A stretch of DNA of 64,000 nucleotides from Corynebacterium haematomassiliense (GTDB lineage Bacteria; Actinomycetota; Actinomycetes; Mycobacteriales; Mycobacteriaceae), in assembly GCF_013978595.1 (NCBI RefSeq), contig NZ_JACDTZ010000002.1, positions 124,001 to 188,000 of the forward strand, given 5' to 3'. Position 1 is the stretch's first letter. Each line of letters opens with the position of its first letter. Under the pieces are notes generated by a model. It saw nothing but the letters and a program-made list of their open reading frames with translations. It was not told the DNA's origin and did no database searches. Below, one piece after another: positions 1-12,241 of this stretch. Made by a program: the position numbers and the translations under genes.

Positions 1-2784
<2,784 letters not shown>

Positions 2785-2822
2785 CACCAGGCCCAGCATT
2801 CTGGCTTAGCTAGGTCTGCGTG

Positions 2823-2871
2823 AAAAACGCCCGGCTTCCCCGCGAAAGGGGAGGCCGGGCGTTTTGCTTTT
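2823..2871. terminator. Bidirectional rho-independent terminator
   Basis: AAAACGCCCGGC at 2824-2835 pairs with GCCGGGCGTTTT at 2854-2865 and the stem continues inward (CTTCCCC with GGGGAGG). T-rich runs lie on both strands. It sits between the convergent ends of rpoC and the DUF1707 gene, so it can serve both. Confidence 0.9.
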
Positions 2872-2883
2872 CGACGCCCCGCC

Positions 2884-3504
2884 CTACCGCACCCGTGCGC
2901 CGCGGGCCGCGCGCGTGATGCCCACGCCGCCCATCAGGGCGAGGCCGCGGACGCGGATCACGGGCGCGTCGGCAGACAGCTGCGCGACGGGGACGGTGCA
3001 GGACGGGTGGTCCTCCAACCCGAAGCCACCCATGACGCCGATGCCGTCGTCGATCACGCGGACGTCGTCGGGCACGATGATGTCGACGCCGCCCATGATC
3101 GCCACGGCGTTGACCGTGGTTTCGTGCGCGGCGAACCGGGCTTCGCGCAGGTCGAGTGCGTTGCCGCCCATCAGGGTGAGGGAGGTGTGCGTCGGCGCCA
3201 TGAGCCACTGGCCGGTGCGTTCGGACCCGCCCATGACTGACAGCGTGAATGCGGAACCGCCGCTTTCGCCTGTGACCAGCGCGTGGGATGGGGCAACTTC
3301 CCGGTCCGGGCGTTTGGCGGGCGAGAGGTCCTCCACCAGGCCGGGAAGTTCGTCGGCGTAGGTGGCGGCGTAGAGGGCGCGGGAGCGTTCGTCGAACTCG
3401 GCCATGGAGATCTGTCCGTCGGCGAAAGCGTCTTGGAGGTGTTTGGCGGCGGTGTCGCGCTCAGCGTCGGAGGCGCGTTTGCGGGGCGGGGTGGGGTTGT
3501 CCAT
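2884..3504 (-). CDS. DUF1707 / LiaF-like C-terminal domain protein
   Basis: The product has 206 residues. The first 60 or so form a DUF1707 (SHOCT-like) domain with the typical opening RASDAERDTAAKHLQDAF and a FDERSRALYAA motif. The rest contains four MGG-containing beta segments like the C-terminal domain of LiaF/YvqF cell-wall stress proteins. I see no membrane segment. The ATG at 3504 is preferred because a TACTGT -10 lies 7 nt upstream, suggesting a leaderless transcript. The frame stays open further upstream but without the family N-terminus. A role in envelope stress sensing is inference from the domains only. Confidence 0.85.
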   Translation of the reverse strand: MDNPTPPRKRASDAERDTAAKHLQDAFADGQISMAEFDERSRALYAATYADELPGLVEDLSPAKRPDREVAPSHALVTGESGGSAFTLSVMGGSERTGQWLMAPTHTSLTLMGGNALDLREARFAAHETTVNAVAIMGGVDIIVPDDVRVIDDGIGVMGGFGLEDHPSCTVPVAQLSADAPVIRVRGLALMGGVGITRAARGARVR

Positions 3505-3511
3505 AACTTGG

Positions 3512-3517
3512 ACAGTA
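3512..3517 (-). promoter_or_regulatory. -10 element of the DUF1707 gene (leaderless type)
   Basis: TACTGT on the minus strand lies 7 nt before the ATG at 3504, which places the predicted transcription start at the start codon. Confidence 0.5.
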
Positions 3518-3572
3518 GTTGCCGAAGACGGCGTCGGCAGGCGAAAGGCACGCGAATATTGCCGCATTCTGC

Positions 3573-3578
3573 TTAGAT
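3573..3578 (+). promoter_or_regulatory. -10 element of the 3586 gene (leaderless type)
   Basis: TTAGAT lies 7 nt before the GTG at 3586 and no Shine-Dalgarno is visible. It is divergent from the promoter of the DUF1707 gene. Confidence 0.5.
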
Positions 3579-3585
3579 TCCACGT

Positions 3586-4176
3586 GTGAGCGAAAAGTCG
3601 GCGAAGCACCAGCCCGTGCGGGGGTTGGCGAAGTCGGTCGCGGCGGACATCGGGACGAGGACGAACGCGACCGTCGCGGGCTTGCTTGCGCTCGCCGGCG
3701 TGACAGGGCTGGCCGGCGGGTTCGAGGAGGCGGCGCCCGAGCAAGTCGTCACCGCCACCGAGACGGCGGAGCCGCAGGAGCTGGACGTTTCGCCGTTGAC
3801 CGTCCAGGTGCAACGCACCTACGTCCTCGACGGCGCGCGGGTGGTGCACATGCGGCTGACCAACACCGCTGAGCGGCCCATCTACGCGGTGCAGTGGCAC
3901 CAGGCGTTTGATCTGGAGGATTCAGCGTCGGAGGAGCAGCCGAAGTTCCAAAAGATCGACGCGCGCCTCACCAGCGACGAGGACTTCGAGAGCGTCCCGC
4001 TGCCGGACAACCAGCTGCTAAACCCCGGCGTGCCGCAGGACATCGCCCTCGTGTTCAGCGGCGAAGACGCCGGCGACACGCTGGTGGTGTGGTCGATGGA
4101 GTACCGCAAGTCCTTCCTGGACGGCGACAAAACCTGGTTTGCCAAAGAGCGCGTGGCGGAGGTGGAGCTGCGATGA
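3586..4176 (+). CDS. Hypothetical envelope protein, first of a three-gene cluster
   Basis: The product has 196 residues. A short basic N-terminus is followed by a hydrophobic stretch at about residues 25-45 that is probably a membrane anchor, then an acidic soluble domain presumably outside the membrane. I do not recognise a named family. The soluble part reads like a beta-sandwich with ligand- or partner-binding character (RTYVLDGARVVHMRLTNT). The next gene overlaps its stop codon by ATGA, so the two are almost certainly translationally coupled. The GTG start is supported by a -10 hexamer 7 nt upstream. Confidence 0.8.
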   Translation: MSEKSAKHQPVRGLAKSVAADIGTRTNATVAGLLALAGVTGLAGGFEEAAPEQVVTATETAEPQELDVSPLTVQVQRTYVLDGARVVHMRLTNTAERPIYAVQWHQAFDLEDSASEEQPKFQKIDARLTSDEDFESVPLPDNQLLNPGVPQDIALVFSGEDAGDTLVVWSMEYRKSFLDGDKTWFAKERVAEVELR

Positions 4177-4670
4177 ATTTCCGCAGGGTGTGGACCACCG
4201 CCGCGGCACTCGCGTTGCTTGTGCTGGGCATGCAGCTTCGCGACGTGCTGCCCAACGCCGCCGACCGCGCCGCCGCAAGCTTCGACTACGCCAACTCGGC
4301 CCCGATCATCGGCGACGTGGAGGACGTGCAGGTCACCGTGGCGGAGACCTTCAACGGCACTGCCTCCAACGCCAGGTGGGTGGTGGTGGACTACCAGTTC
4401 ACCCAGGACCAGGAGGTGTTGCTTGGCGCGGAGATTGAGGCGGCCGGCGGGAACCTCTACGCGCCGGAGAACACCCCGGGCAACGCGTGCGAGCTGACCT
4501 ACCCGGGGCTGCGCAGCCCCTGCACGCTGGTGTTTGAGATGCCGGAGGATGAGGTCGAAGCCGCCACGCTGTATTTCTACGTGGGCAACCGGATGGGCCC
4601 GCGCGTGGTGGTGCAGCTGCCGGAGACGCAGCGGCAATCCCGGGTGACCCGTGAGGCGGTGTGGTTGTGA
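4173..4670 (+). CDS. Hypothetical membrane-anchored protein, second of the cluster
   Basis: The product has 165 residues, with a single N-terminal hydrophobic segment (ALALLVLGMQL, about residues 9-21) and a soluble domain carrying two cysteines (NACELTYPGLRSPC) that may form a disulfide. The ATG overlaps the upstream stop (ATGA), which decides the start. The family is not recognised. Its architecture matches both neighbours, suggesting three related subunits of one envelope complex; that is inference. Confidence 0.8.
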   Translation: MNFRRVWTTAAALALLVLGMQLRDVLPNAADRAAASFDYANSAPIIGDVEDVQVTVAETFNGTASNARWVVVDYQFTQDQEVLLGAEIEAAGGNLYAPENTPGNACELTYPGLRSPCTLVFEMPEDEVEAATLYFYVGNRMGPRVVVQLPETQRQSRVTREAVWL

Positions 4671-5311
4671 GGAAGCTCTGGTGGGCAAGCGCGCCCGTGG
4701 CTGCCGGTCTGATGCTCGCGGCGTCGTCCCAGCCGTACTTCAGCCTGGTCAGGCCGTGGACGTGGTCGCAGGAGCAGGTGATCGCCGCGGGCGCTGCGGG
4801 CAGCTTCGACCTGCCGGTCGCGGATTTCGACGGCGCACGGCACCAAGCGGACGTCGAGGTGCTCGGCTTCCAGGCAGTGGAGGACGAAAGCCAGATCGGC
4901 CTGCACTCCCCGGAGGGATTCACCATCTGGGCGGTGTTGACGCAGTGGCACGCGCCGGCGGAGTCGGTGCTGGAGAACTGCCGCATGTGGGTGACCGGCT
5001 CGGACGGCAAGGAGTATCTGCGCAAGGACGGGCTGTTCGGCACGCCCATCGACGACTTCAGCGCCCTGCACGCCTGCACCCCGCCGGGGGAGGCCGGCCC
5101 CGTGGTCCGGGTGGACGAGATCGGTTCCACCGGACAGCACCTCGAGCCGGGTGATCCGCGCCCGGACGAGTGGCGCAAGGTCACCCCGCTGGCGCTGCCG
5201 GACGGCGTGCAACCGGTCAAGCTGCATATCGGGTGGGACTTTCCCCACTACGCCACGGTGGTGCTGCCGGAGCCGAAGGTCTACGTGGATTCCCCTTCTT
5301 TCGGCGAGTAG
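4667..5311 (+). CDS. Hypothetical exported/anchored protein, third of the cluster
   Basis: The product has 214 residues if translation starts at the GTG at 4667, which overlaps the previous stop as GTGA. An in-frame GTG at 4661 is the alternative. The N-terminus has a basic residue pair and a hydrophobic core (about residues 5-20) like a signal peptide or anchor. The mature part contains two cysteines (ENCRMW and HACTPP) and many acidic residues. No family is recognised. The last 31 bp overlap the 3' end of the convergent membrane-protein gene. Confidence 0.78.
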   Translation: MRKLWWASAPVAAGLMLAASSQPYFSLVRPWTWSQEQVIAAGAAGSFDLPVADFDGARHQADVEVLGFQAVEDESQIGLHSPEGFTIWAVLTQWHAPAESVLENCRMWVTGSDGKEYLRKDGLFGTPIDDFSALHACTPPGEAGPVVRVDEIGSTGQHLEPGDPRPDEWRKVTPLALPDGVQPVKLHIGWDFPHYATVVLPEPKVYVDSPSFGE

Positions 5312-6567
5312 CTGTGCCGCAGGAAGAAGTCCAGGCCTGAGGCGATTAGGCACACCACCACCAGCAGGTACACCGCCCGCGCGACCACCAGCAGGTAGTT
5401 GAGGACCTGTTCCGCGGCCATCTTGCTGTCCACCGGGCCGATGAGGGTGCGCCCAAGCTCGACCACGCCAAGCTCGACGCTGGTGGCCAGCATGAACACG
5501 ATGCAGAAGATGGTCATGGGCACCAGCCCCGCCCGCGCAAGGGTGCGCAGCCCTTTGAGCGTCGCCTTGATGGGCCCGACCACGGGCTGCAGCGCCTCGT
5601 CGACCGCATGCTTGGCCTCGTTGTGGGCGGCGGCCTGCATGCGTTTGCGGATGCTTACCGACGCCCCCTCCGGCGCCTCCTCGACCTTCGCATCTTCCGC
5701 CTTCTTGGCGGCGAGCGTGGTGCCGAAGACCACGGCGCCGAGCGTCAGCCACGCAATCGGAACGGTCACTAGTTGGTTCAGCGCCGGTAGTTGGTCGGCG
5801 AGCCAGCCCCACGCGTCGCCAAGCACGCCGGTGTGCTCAGCGACGTCGGTTTTCAGCTCTTCATAGCGTTGGTGGGCCGGGGCCAGGCTGCGGCGGGAAA
5901 GCGCCCAGTCCTGCACGGCGCTGAGCCGGTTGGTCAAGAACACCGACACTGTGGTCATCCACAGCACTTCCAGGTAAGCGGCGAGGTAGGTGAATCCGAG
6001 GCCCTTCTCCGCCAGGGCGAAGTAGCCGATGACTTTGCGCAGCACTATGGTGCCGGCGATTAGGCCGATCAGGGCGGCGGTGTCGTCGATAAATGCGCGC
6101 CTGAAGTCCGCTTCAAAGCCTCGGTTGAAGTGCTCGTCGTAGGTGGTGGCGCGGCGGAACGCGGCGAGGTCCTCTTTGAGCAGGCCGTGGGTGGAGTACA
6201 CCGTGAGGAAACTGATCAGCATGCCCCCGGCAGAAAGCAGGCGCACCCGGGAAGAACCGTCCTTGCGGTCCGGAAACGTCGCCGCGAGAAACGGCAGCGA
6301 GGGGCGCAAAAGCCACAGCGAGAAGATGATGGACAACATCACCATCAGCGGCGCCAGCGGCATGACAAGGCTGGCGGCGAGGCTGCTGAATGTGGAGAGC
6401 CACACCGCCAGCCAAATCACGGCCTGGCGCCCGGCAAGGCCGAGGCATACCACTGTGACCAGCTGCGACAGGTGGCGAAACAGCAGACCCGCCGCGCGTG
6501 CCGGAATCACCGCGGACTCAACAGCAACGTCGCGCAGCGACTGGGAGACACCCGTCCAAGGAGCCAT
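5281..6567 (-). CDS. Polytopic membrane protein of unknown function
   Basis: The product has 428 residues with about six to eight hydrophobic segments spread over the whole length, the strongest near residues 27-75, 80-110 and the C-terminus. I do not recognise a transporter or enzyme signature. The ATG at 6567 is preferred over upstream in-frame codons because TACACT lies 6 nt before it as a -10 element. Its 3' end overlaps the end of the convergent envelope gene by 31 bp. Confidence 0.8.
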   Translation of the reverse strand: MAPWTGVSQSLRDVAVESAVIPARAAGLLFRHLSQLVTVVCLGLAGRQAVIWLAVWLSTFSSLAASLVMPLAPLMVMLSIIFSLWLLRPSLPFLAATFPDRKDGSSRVRLLSAGGMLISFLTVYSTHGLLKEDLAAFRRATTYDEHFNRGFEADFRRAFIDDTAALIGLIAGTIVLRKVIGYFALAEKGLGFTYLAAYLEVLWMTTVSVFLTNRLSAVQDWALSRRSLAPAHQRYEELKTDVAEHTGVLGDAWGWLADQLPALNQLVTVPIAWLTLGAVVFGTTLAAKKAEDAKVEEAPEGASVSIRKRMQAAAHNEAKHAVDEALQPVVGPIKATLKGLRTLARAGLVPMTIFCIVFMLATSVELGVVELGRTLIGPVDSKMAAEQVLNYLLVVARAVYLLVVVCLIASGLDFFLRHSYSPKEGEST

Positions 6568-6573
6568 GGCAGC

Positions 6574-6579
6574 AGTGTA
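6574..6579 (-). promoter_or_regulatory. -10 element of the 5281-6567 gene (leaderless type)
   Basis: TACACT on the minus strand lies 6 nt before the ATG at 6567. No Shine-Dalgarno sequence is visible. Confidence 0.5.
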
Positions 6580-6703
6580 ACCGGGCGACCGCGGACACGC
6601 AGTTTGCTTTGCGACGTTCCTTCGGTGTACCTTTAGCGAGGTTTCGCCCGTATCTTGCGGCGCGAAGTACTCGAACTCCATGCGACTCGTTCACACGGTA
6701 GTT

Positions 6704-6748
6704 CATGCAATCGGCAGGGCCCCGAAGAAGAGCCCCCATTTTTGCATG
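6704..6748 (+). promoter_or_regulatory. Hairpin in the rpsL leader
   Basis: CATGCAA at 6704-6710 pairs with TTGCATG at 6742-6748, with an inner GGGC/GCCC helix. It ends about 43 nt before rpsL. A role as a leader structure or terminator is inference. Confidence 0.4.
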
Positions 6749-6791
6749 TATGGCCGGGTGTGGGCGGGACGCGCTAACAGAAAGAGCGTGA

Positions 6792-7163
6792 ATGCCTACT
6801 ATTCAGCAGCTGGTCCGCAAGGGCCGCCACGATAAGTCCACCAAGGTGGCGACCGCTGCGCTGAAGGGTTCCCCGCAGCGCCGCGGCGTGTGCACCCGCG
6901 TGTACACCACCACTCCGAAGAAGCCGAACTCTGCTCTGCGTAAGGTCGCCCGTGTGCGCCTGACCTCCGGCATCGAGGTTTCCGCATACATCCCGGGCGA
7001 GGGCCACAACCTGCAGGAGCACTCCATGGTGCTCGTGCGCGGCGGTCGTGTGAAGGACCTGCCGGGTGTGCGCTACAAGATCGTCCGCGGCGCTCTGGAT
7101 ACCCAGGGTGTGAAGGACCGCAAGCAGGCTCGCTCCCGTTACGGCGCGAAGAAGGGACAGTAA
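6792..7163 (+). CDS. rpsL: 30S ribosomal protein S12
   Basis: S12 sits at the decoding centre of the 30S subunit. The product is 123 residues, the normal actinobacterial length. It contains the conserved loop [15 protein letters not shown]; lysines at positions 43 and 88, where streptomycin-resistance substitutions occur, are wild type. It is the first gene of the str operon; rpsG follows after 3 bp. A hairpin-containing leader of about 220 bp precedes it. Confidence 0.98.
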   Translation: MPTIQQLVRKGRHDKSTKVATAALKGSPQRRGVCTRVYTTTPKKPNSALRKVARVRLTSGIEVSAYIPGEGHNLQEHSMVLVRGGRVKDLPGVRYKIVRGALDTQGVKDRKQARSRYGAKKGQ

Positions 7164-7166
7164 ACA

Positions 7167-7634
<468 letters not shown>

Positions 7635-7656
7635 TCGCTGGAGCAAGGCGAAGCAT

Positions 7657-7720
7657 GGAAACCCGGAAACTGCATACCCGCTTCCTAGGGAAGCGAGCTG
7701 GTGCGTTTCCGGGTTTTTCC
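7657..7720 (+). terminator. Terminator or attenuator between rpsG and fusA
   Basis: GGAAACCCGGAAAC at 7657-7670 pairs with GTTTCCGGGTTTTTCC at 7705-7720. Inside is a second hairpin, CGCTTCC with GGAAGCG around 7680-7696. A T-run ends the right arm. Confidence 0.8.
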
Positions 7721-7740
7721 AGCTGAGTCGGACCTCACGC

Positions 7741-7764
7741 TGCCACTTCCGCGATGTAGTGGCA
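7741..7764 (+). promoter_or_regulatory. 7-bp inverted repeat next to the fusA -35
   Basis: TGCCACT at 7741-7747 is repeated inverted as AGTGGCA at 7758-7764. It ends 3 bp before a perfect TTGACA at 7768-7773, a position suited to an operator. No regulator is known from the sequence. Confidence 0.35.
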
Positions 7765-7767
7765 GAA

Positions 7768-7797
7768 TTGACAAAGGACAACTGACCGACATAGGCG
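7768..7797 (+). promoter_or_regulatory. Candidate SigA promoter of fusA
   Basis: TTGACA at 7768-7773, an 18-bp spacer, then TAGGCG at 7792-7797. The -35 is consensus and the -10 is weak. It would give fusA its own transcript downstream of the rpsG terminator. Confidence 0.45.
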
Positions 7798-7836
7798 CCG
7801 ACAGGCGTCGACGACTTCAAAGTTGGGGTATTTAAC

Positions 7837-9960
7837 GTGGCACAAGAAGTGCTTAAGGACCTGAACAAGGTCCGCAACATCGGCATCATGGCCCACATTG
7901 ACGCCGGTAAGACCACCACGACCGAGCGCATCCTCTTCTACACGGGCATCAACCGCAAGGTTGGCGAGACCCACGATGGCGGCGCCACCACTGACTGGAT
8001 GGAGCAGGAGAAGGAGCGCGGTATCACCATTACGTCCGCTGCTGTGACCTGCTTCTGGAACAACAACCAGATCAACATCATCGACACCCCGGGTCACGTG
8101 GACTTCACCATTGAGGTGGAGCGCTCCCTGCGCGTGCTCGACGGCGCTGTTGCCGTGTTCGACGGCAAGGAGGGCGTGGAGCCCCAGTCCGAGCAGGTGT
8201 GGCGTCAGGCTGCCAAGTACGACGTCCCGCGCATCTGCTTCGTCAACAAGATGGACAAGCTGGGCGCTGACTTCTACTACACCGTCGGTACCATCGTCGA
8301 CCGCCTCGGCGCGAAGCCGTTGGTCATGCAGCTTCCGATCGGCGCTGAGGACGACTTCGACGGCGTTGTCGACCTCATCGACATGAAGGCCCTCATGTGG
8401 CCGGGCAAGGTCGAGACCGGCACCCCGCCGCAGATCCAGGAGATCCCGGAGGATCTCAAGGAGAAGGCTGAGGAGTACCGCGAGAAGCTGCTCGAGACCG
8501 TCGCTGAGTCCGACGAGGAGCTCATGGAGAAGTACTTCGGCGGCGAGGAGCTGACGAAGGAAGAGATCCAGGCGGCCATCCGCAAGTTGACCATTGCTTC
8601 CGAGGTCTACCCGGTGTTCTGCGGTACCGCATACCGCAACAAGGGCATCGAGCCGATTCTCGACGCTGTTGTCGCATACCTGCCGAGCCCGATCGACATC
8701 GGCGACGTCCACGGCACCTCCGTCGACGGTGAAGAGGACCTGACCCGCAAGCCGTCTGTCGAGGAGCCGTTCTCCGCTCTGGCGTTCAAGATCGCCGTCC
8801 ACCCGTTCTTCGGCAAGCTCACCTACGTGCGCGTCTACTCCGGCCAGGCAATCCCGGGCGAGCAGATGCTCAACTCCACGAAGTCCAAGAAGGAGCGCGT
8901 GGGCAAGCTCTTCCAGATGCACGCGAACAAGGAGAACCCGGTCGAGCACGCCGACGCCGGCAACATCTACGCGTTCATCGGTCTGAAGGAAGCCACCACG
9001 GGCGACACCCTGTGCAACCCGGACCACCCGATCATCCTCGAGTCCATGGACTACCCGGATCCGGTGATCCAGGTGGCTATTGAGCCGAAGACCAAGGCTG
9101 ACCAGGAGAAGCTGGGCACCGCTATTCAGAAGCTTGCCGAGGAGGACCCGACCTTCACCGTCCAGCTGGACGAGGAGACCGGCCAGACCGTCATCGGCGG
9201 CATGGGCGAGCTGCACCTCGACGTGATGGTGGACCGCATGAAGCGCGAGTTCAAGGTCGAGGCGAACATCGGTTCCCCGCAGGTTGCGTACCGCGAGACC
9301 ATCCGCAAGAAGGTCGAGTCCCTGGACTACACCCACAAGAAGCAGACGGGTGGTTCCGGCCAGTTCGCGAAGGTCATCGTCACCATCGAGCCGTACAGCC
9401 CGGATCCGGAAGAGCTGGAAGAGGGCGAGTCCGCTTCCTACAAGTTCGAGAACGCCGTCACCGGCGGCCGCGTGCCGAAGGAGTACATCCCGTCCGTGGA
9501 CGCTGGTATCCAGGACGCGATGCAGTACGGCTTCCTCGCCGGCTTCCCGCTGGTGAACATCAAGGCCACCCTCGAGGACGGCGCGTACCACGACGTCGAC
9601 TCCTCGGAGATGGCGTTCAAGCTCGCTGGTTCCCAGGTGCTGAAGGAAGCTGTCGCGAAGGCGAAGCCGGTCCTGCTCGAGCCGGTCATGGCCGTCGAGG
9701 TTGTGACCCCGGAGGAGTACATGGGCACCGTCAACGGTGACATCAGCTCCCGCCGTGGCCAGGTCTTCGCAATGGAGGACCGCTCCGGTGCGAAGGTTGT
9801 CAAGGCAAAGGTGCCGCTGTCCGAGATGTTCGGCTACATCGGCGACCTGCGTTCCTCCACCGCTGGCCGCGCGAACTTCACCATGGTGTTCGACTCCTAC
9901 GCTGAGGTTCCGCAGTCCGTCGCTCAGGAGATCATCGACGAGCGCAACGGCAACAAGTAG
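7837..9960 (+). CDS. fusA: Elongation factor G
   Basis: EF-G is the translocation GTPase that moves tRNAs and mRNA through the ribosome. The product has 707 residues and full domain coverage: P-loop AHIDAGKTT near residue 20, G3 DTPGHVDF, G4 NKMD, then domains II to V, including the domain IV loop ([11 protein letters not shown]). The start is GTG ([21 protein letters not shown]). It lies between rpsG and tuf as in most bacterial str operons, but terminators and a promoter candidate suggest partly separate transcription. Confidence 0.98.
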   Translation: MAQEVLKDLNKVRNIGIMAHIDAGKTTTTERILFYTGINRKVGETHDGGATTDWMEQEKERGITITSAAVTCFWNNNQINIIDTPGHVDFTIEVERSLRVLDGAVAVFDGKEGVEPQSEQVWRQAAKYDVPRICFVNKMDKLGADFYYTVGTIVDRLGAKPLVMQLPIGAEDDFDGVVDLIDMKALMWPGKVETGTPPQIQEIPEDLKEKAEEYREKLLETVAESDEELMEKYFGGEELTKEEIQAAIRKLTIASEVYPVFCGTAYRNKGIEPILDAVVAYLPSPIDIGDVHGTSVDGEEDLTRKPSVEEPFSALAFKIAVHPFFGKLTYVRVYSGQAIPGEQMLNSTKSKKERVGKLFQMHANKENPVEHADAGNIYAFIGLKEATTGDTLCNPDHPIILESMDYPDPVIQVAIEPKTKADQEKLGTAIQKLAEEDPTFTVQLDEETGQTVIGGMGELHLDVMVDRMKREFKVEANIGSPQVAYRETIRKKVESLDYTHKKQTGGSGQFAKVIVTIEPYSPDPEELEEGESASYKFENAVTGGRVPKEYIPSVDAGIQDAMQYGFLAGFPLVNIKATLEDGAYHDVDSSEMAFKLAGSQVLKEAVAKAKPVLLEPVMAVEVVTPEEYMGTVNGDISSRRGQVFAMEDRSGAKVVKAKVPLSEMFGYIGDLRSSTAGRANFTMVFDSYAEVPQSVAQEIIDERNGNK

Positions 9961-9985
9961 TTGCCGCCCGCCCCTCCTCACGGGT

Positions 9986-10009
9986 CCGCACCGCGTGCCA
10001 GCGGTGCGG
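9986..10009 (+). terminator. Hairpin after fusA, possible terminator without T-run
   Basis: CCGCACCGC at 9986-9994 pairs perfectly with GCGGTGCGG at 10001-10009 around a 6-nt loop. No T-run follows, so termination is only a possibility. Confidence 0.45.
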
Positions 10010-10132
10010 CGCGGATTCCGCGGAGGCGGGGCGAGAGGGCAGCGGCCGCGCTGAGGTACCGCCCAGGAACAGGACGGTGTCTGAGCCGGCCGTTACCCTC
10101 TAGGTCGATCCGGGGGAAACGGCGAGGCCGGT

Positions 10133-10161
10133 TTGAAAAACGGCCGCTGGAAACCTAGGAT
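10133..10161 (+). promoter_or_regulatory. SigA promoter of tuf
   Basis: TTGAAA at 10133-10138 and TAGGAT at 10156-10161 are separated by exactly 17 bp. The predicted leader is about 115 nt and ends with an AGGAGG ribosome binding site at 10273-10278. Confidence 0.75.
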
Positions 10162-10284
10162 CTTGTAACTGGCACATTGTGAAATGGCTCCCGTATCCGT
10201 GCCCTGCGCTGGGCGCGGGCCGGGGCGTATGTAAACCACGTGGCTGCGAAGGTCGTAGTCACCATGAAGTCCAGGAGGACAACA

Positions 10285-11475
10285 GTGGCAAAGGAAAAGT
10301 TCGAGCGCACTAAGCCGCACGTGAACATCGGCACCATCGGTCACGTCGACCACGGCAAGACCACCACCACCGCCGCTATCACCAAGGTGCTGGCAGATGC
10401 TTACCCGGAGGAGAACAAGGCCTTCGCCTTCGACGCAATCGATAAGGCTCCGGAGGAGCGCGAGCGCGGCATCACCATCAACATCTCCCACGTGGAGTAC
10501 AACACCCCGAAGCGCCACTACGCTCACGTGGACGCCCCGGGCCACGCCGACTACATCAAGAACATGATTACCGGCGCTGCTCAGATGGACGGCGCAATCC
10601 TCGTGGTTGCTGCTACCGACGGCCCGATGCCGCAGACCCGCGAGCACGTGCTGCTCGCTCGCCAGGTCGGCGTTCCGTACATCCTCGTCGCTCTGAACAA
10701 GTGCGACATGGTCGACGATGAGGAAATCATCGAGCTCGTCGAGATGGAGGTCCGCGAGCTGCTGGCCGAGCAGGAGTACGACGAAGATGCTCCGATCGTC
10801 CACATCTCCGCTCTGAAGGCTCTCGAGGGCGACGAGAAGTGGGTTCAGTCCGTCATCGACCTCATGCAGGCTTGCGACGACTCCATCCCGGATCCGGAGC
10901 GCGAGACCGACAAGCCGTTCCTGATGCCGATCGAGGACATCTTCACCATTTCCGGCCGCGGCACCGTGGTTACCGGTCGTGTGGAGCGTGGCGTGCTCAA
11001 CCTCAACGACGAGGTCGAGATCATCGGTATCCGCGAGAAGTCCCAGAAGACCACCGTCACCTCCATCGAGATGTTCAACAAGCTTCTTGACACCGCTGAG
11101 GCTGGCGACAACGCAGCTCTGCTGCTCCGTGGCCTGAAGCGCGAGGACGTCGAGCGTGGCCAGGTTGTCATCCACCCGGGCGCTTACACCCCGCACTCCA
11201 AGTTCGAGGGTTCCGTCTACGTCCTGTCCAAGGACGAGGGCGGCCGCCACACCCCGTTCTTCGACAACTACCGTCCGCAGTTCTACTTCCGCACCACCGA
11301 CGTCACCGGCGTTGTGAAGCTGCCGGAGGGCACCGAGATGGTCATGCCGGGCGACAACGTCGAGATGTCCGTCGAGCTGATCCAGTCGGTCGCTATGGAC
11401 GAGGGCCTGCGCTTCGCTATCCGCGAGGGCTCCCGCACCGTCGGTGCTGGCCGCGTCACCAAGATCCTGGACTAA
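10285..11475 (+). CDS. tuf: Elongation factor Tu
   Basis: EF-Tu delivers aminoacyl-tRNA to the ribosomal A site as a GTP complex. The product has 396 residues, the normal length. P-loop [10 protein letters not shown]3 [12 protein letters not shown], and G4 NKCD are present. The GTG at 10285 is chosen because AGGAGG lies 6 nt upstream and the [21 protein letters not shown] start is conserved; the 15 codons before it are not. A hairpin terminator follows 30 bp after the stop. Confidence 0.98.
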   Translation: MAKEKFERTKPHVNIGTIGHVDHGKTTTTAAITKVLADAYPEENKAFAFDAIDKAPEERERGITINISHVEYNTPKRHYAHVDAPGHADYIKNMITGAAQMDGAILVVAATDGPMPQTREHVLLARQVGVPYILVALNKCDMVDDEEIIELVEMEVRELLAEQEYDEDAPIVHISALKALEGDEKWVQSVIDLMQACDDSIPDPERETDKPFLMPIEDIFTISGRGTVVTGRVERGVLNLNDEVEIIGIREKSQKTTVTSIEMFNKLLDTAEAGDNAALLLRGLKREDVERGQVVIHPGAYTPHSKFEGSVYVLSKDEGGRHTPFFDNYRPQFYFRTTDVTGVVKLPEGTEMVMPGDNVEMSVELIQSVAMDEGLRFAIREGSRTVGAGRVTKILD

Positions 11476-11505
11476 TTCCAGACCTGGTGTAACCAGCTGA
11501 CGTAG

Positions 11506-11540
11506 AAGCCGTCTTCCCCGCCGGGGAAGGCGGCTTTTCG
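11506..11540 (+). terminator. tuf terminator
   Basis: AAGCCGTCTTCCCC at 11506-11519 pairs with GGGGAAGGCGGCTT, followed by T residues. Confidence 0.85.
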
Positions 11541-11547
11541 CATGCGC

Positions 11548-11553
11548 TAGGCT
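11548..11553 (+). promoter_or_regulatory. -10 element of the 11561 gene (leaderless type)
   Basis: TAGGCT lies 7 nt before the GTG at 11561, immediately after the tuf terminator. No Shine-Dalgarno is visible. Confidence 0.5.
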
Positions 11554-11560
11554 CTCATGC

Positions 11561-12241
11561 GTGCACGACCCCACCCGAATCCCACGCCTGACCCAGGCGC
11601 TGCAGCGTGCCTGGGAGGGCCAGCCGGACCTGAACTTCGCCCAGCTCATCGGCGTGCTGCAAAACCGCGGCCTAGGGTGGGGCACAACCGACGACGAGAC
11701 CATGGAGCTCTTTGCGGCGATGGAGCGCGAGCATCCTTCGCTTATCGACGCCACCGCCGGCCCCCACACCATCACCACCCTCAACCCGCCGCACCTGGTG
11801 ACCATCACGGGCGGCTACGTGGTGGTGCGCAGCGGCACCGATCCCGAACGTATGCCATCTGTGTGGCGGATGGGCGGGATGCGCAAGACCGGCCCCGGTC
11901 TTCCGTTAGTCGTCTCCGACGAGGAAGGCGTGGAGCACCGCCTGGGGATAGTGTCGTTGGTGGAGCGGATTGCGGGGGAAGCGGAGGCGTCGATAAGCAT
12001 CGCGCAATCGGCGGTGGGCAGTAGGCGCTGGCTGGTCCAATTCAGCGACGGCGCGCGAGCCGTGGTGGGGCAGCGCATCCGCCTCTGGCGGGTAGACGGG
12101 CGGGCAGTGGACACCAAACGTATCGCCTGGAGCGAGATTCTGCGCTGCGAACCTGGTGCGGAGATGGAAATAGCCCCAGCGGGCGGCGGGATGCCGGTCT
12201 CGCTGGGGCTGGTGCAGCTCGTGCTGGAGTTGGAACGCTAG
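11561..12241 (+). CDS. Conserved hypothetical protein
   Basis: The product has 226 residues and no signal peptide or membrane segment, so it is probably cytoplasmic. The N-terminal 60 residues (RIPRLTQALQRAWEGQPDLNFAQLIGVLQNRGLGWGTTDDE) look helical, and the remainder is rich in short beta strands. I do not recognise the family. Its position after tuf, and its tail-to-tail 4-bp overlap with the Asp23 cluster, are the only context. The GTG start is supported by the -10 element 7 nt upstream. Confidence 0.8.
   Translation: MHDPTRIPRLTQALQRAWEGQPDLNFAQLIGVLQNRGLGWGTTDDETMELFAAMEREHPSLIDATAGPHTITTLNPPHLVTITGGYVVVRSGTDPERMPSVWRMGGMRKTGPGLPLVVSDEEGVEHRLGIVSLVERIAGEAEASISIAQSAVGSRRWLVQFSDGARAVVGQRIRLWRVDGRAVDTKRIAWSEILRCEPGAEMEIAPAGGGMPVSLGLVQLVLELER

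Larger units (their letters stand above)
9961..10284 (+). other. fusA-tuf intergenic region
   Basis: These 324 bp contain no convincing gene. They hold a perfect 9-bp hairpin just after fusA and a well-formed promoter for tuf. A reading frame running into tuf from 10240 is only an upstream extension without S/D support. Confidence 0.7.

Noticed and set aside
7735..9981. 748-codon open frame opposite fusA
   Set aside because: It is again a mirror frame of a highly expressed gene with biased codons. It has no ribosome binding site and no recognisable protein.
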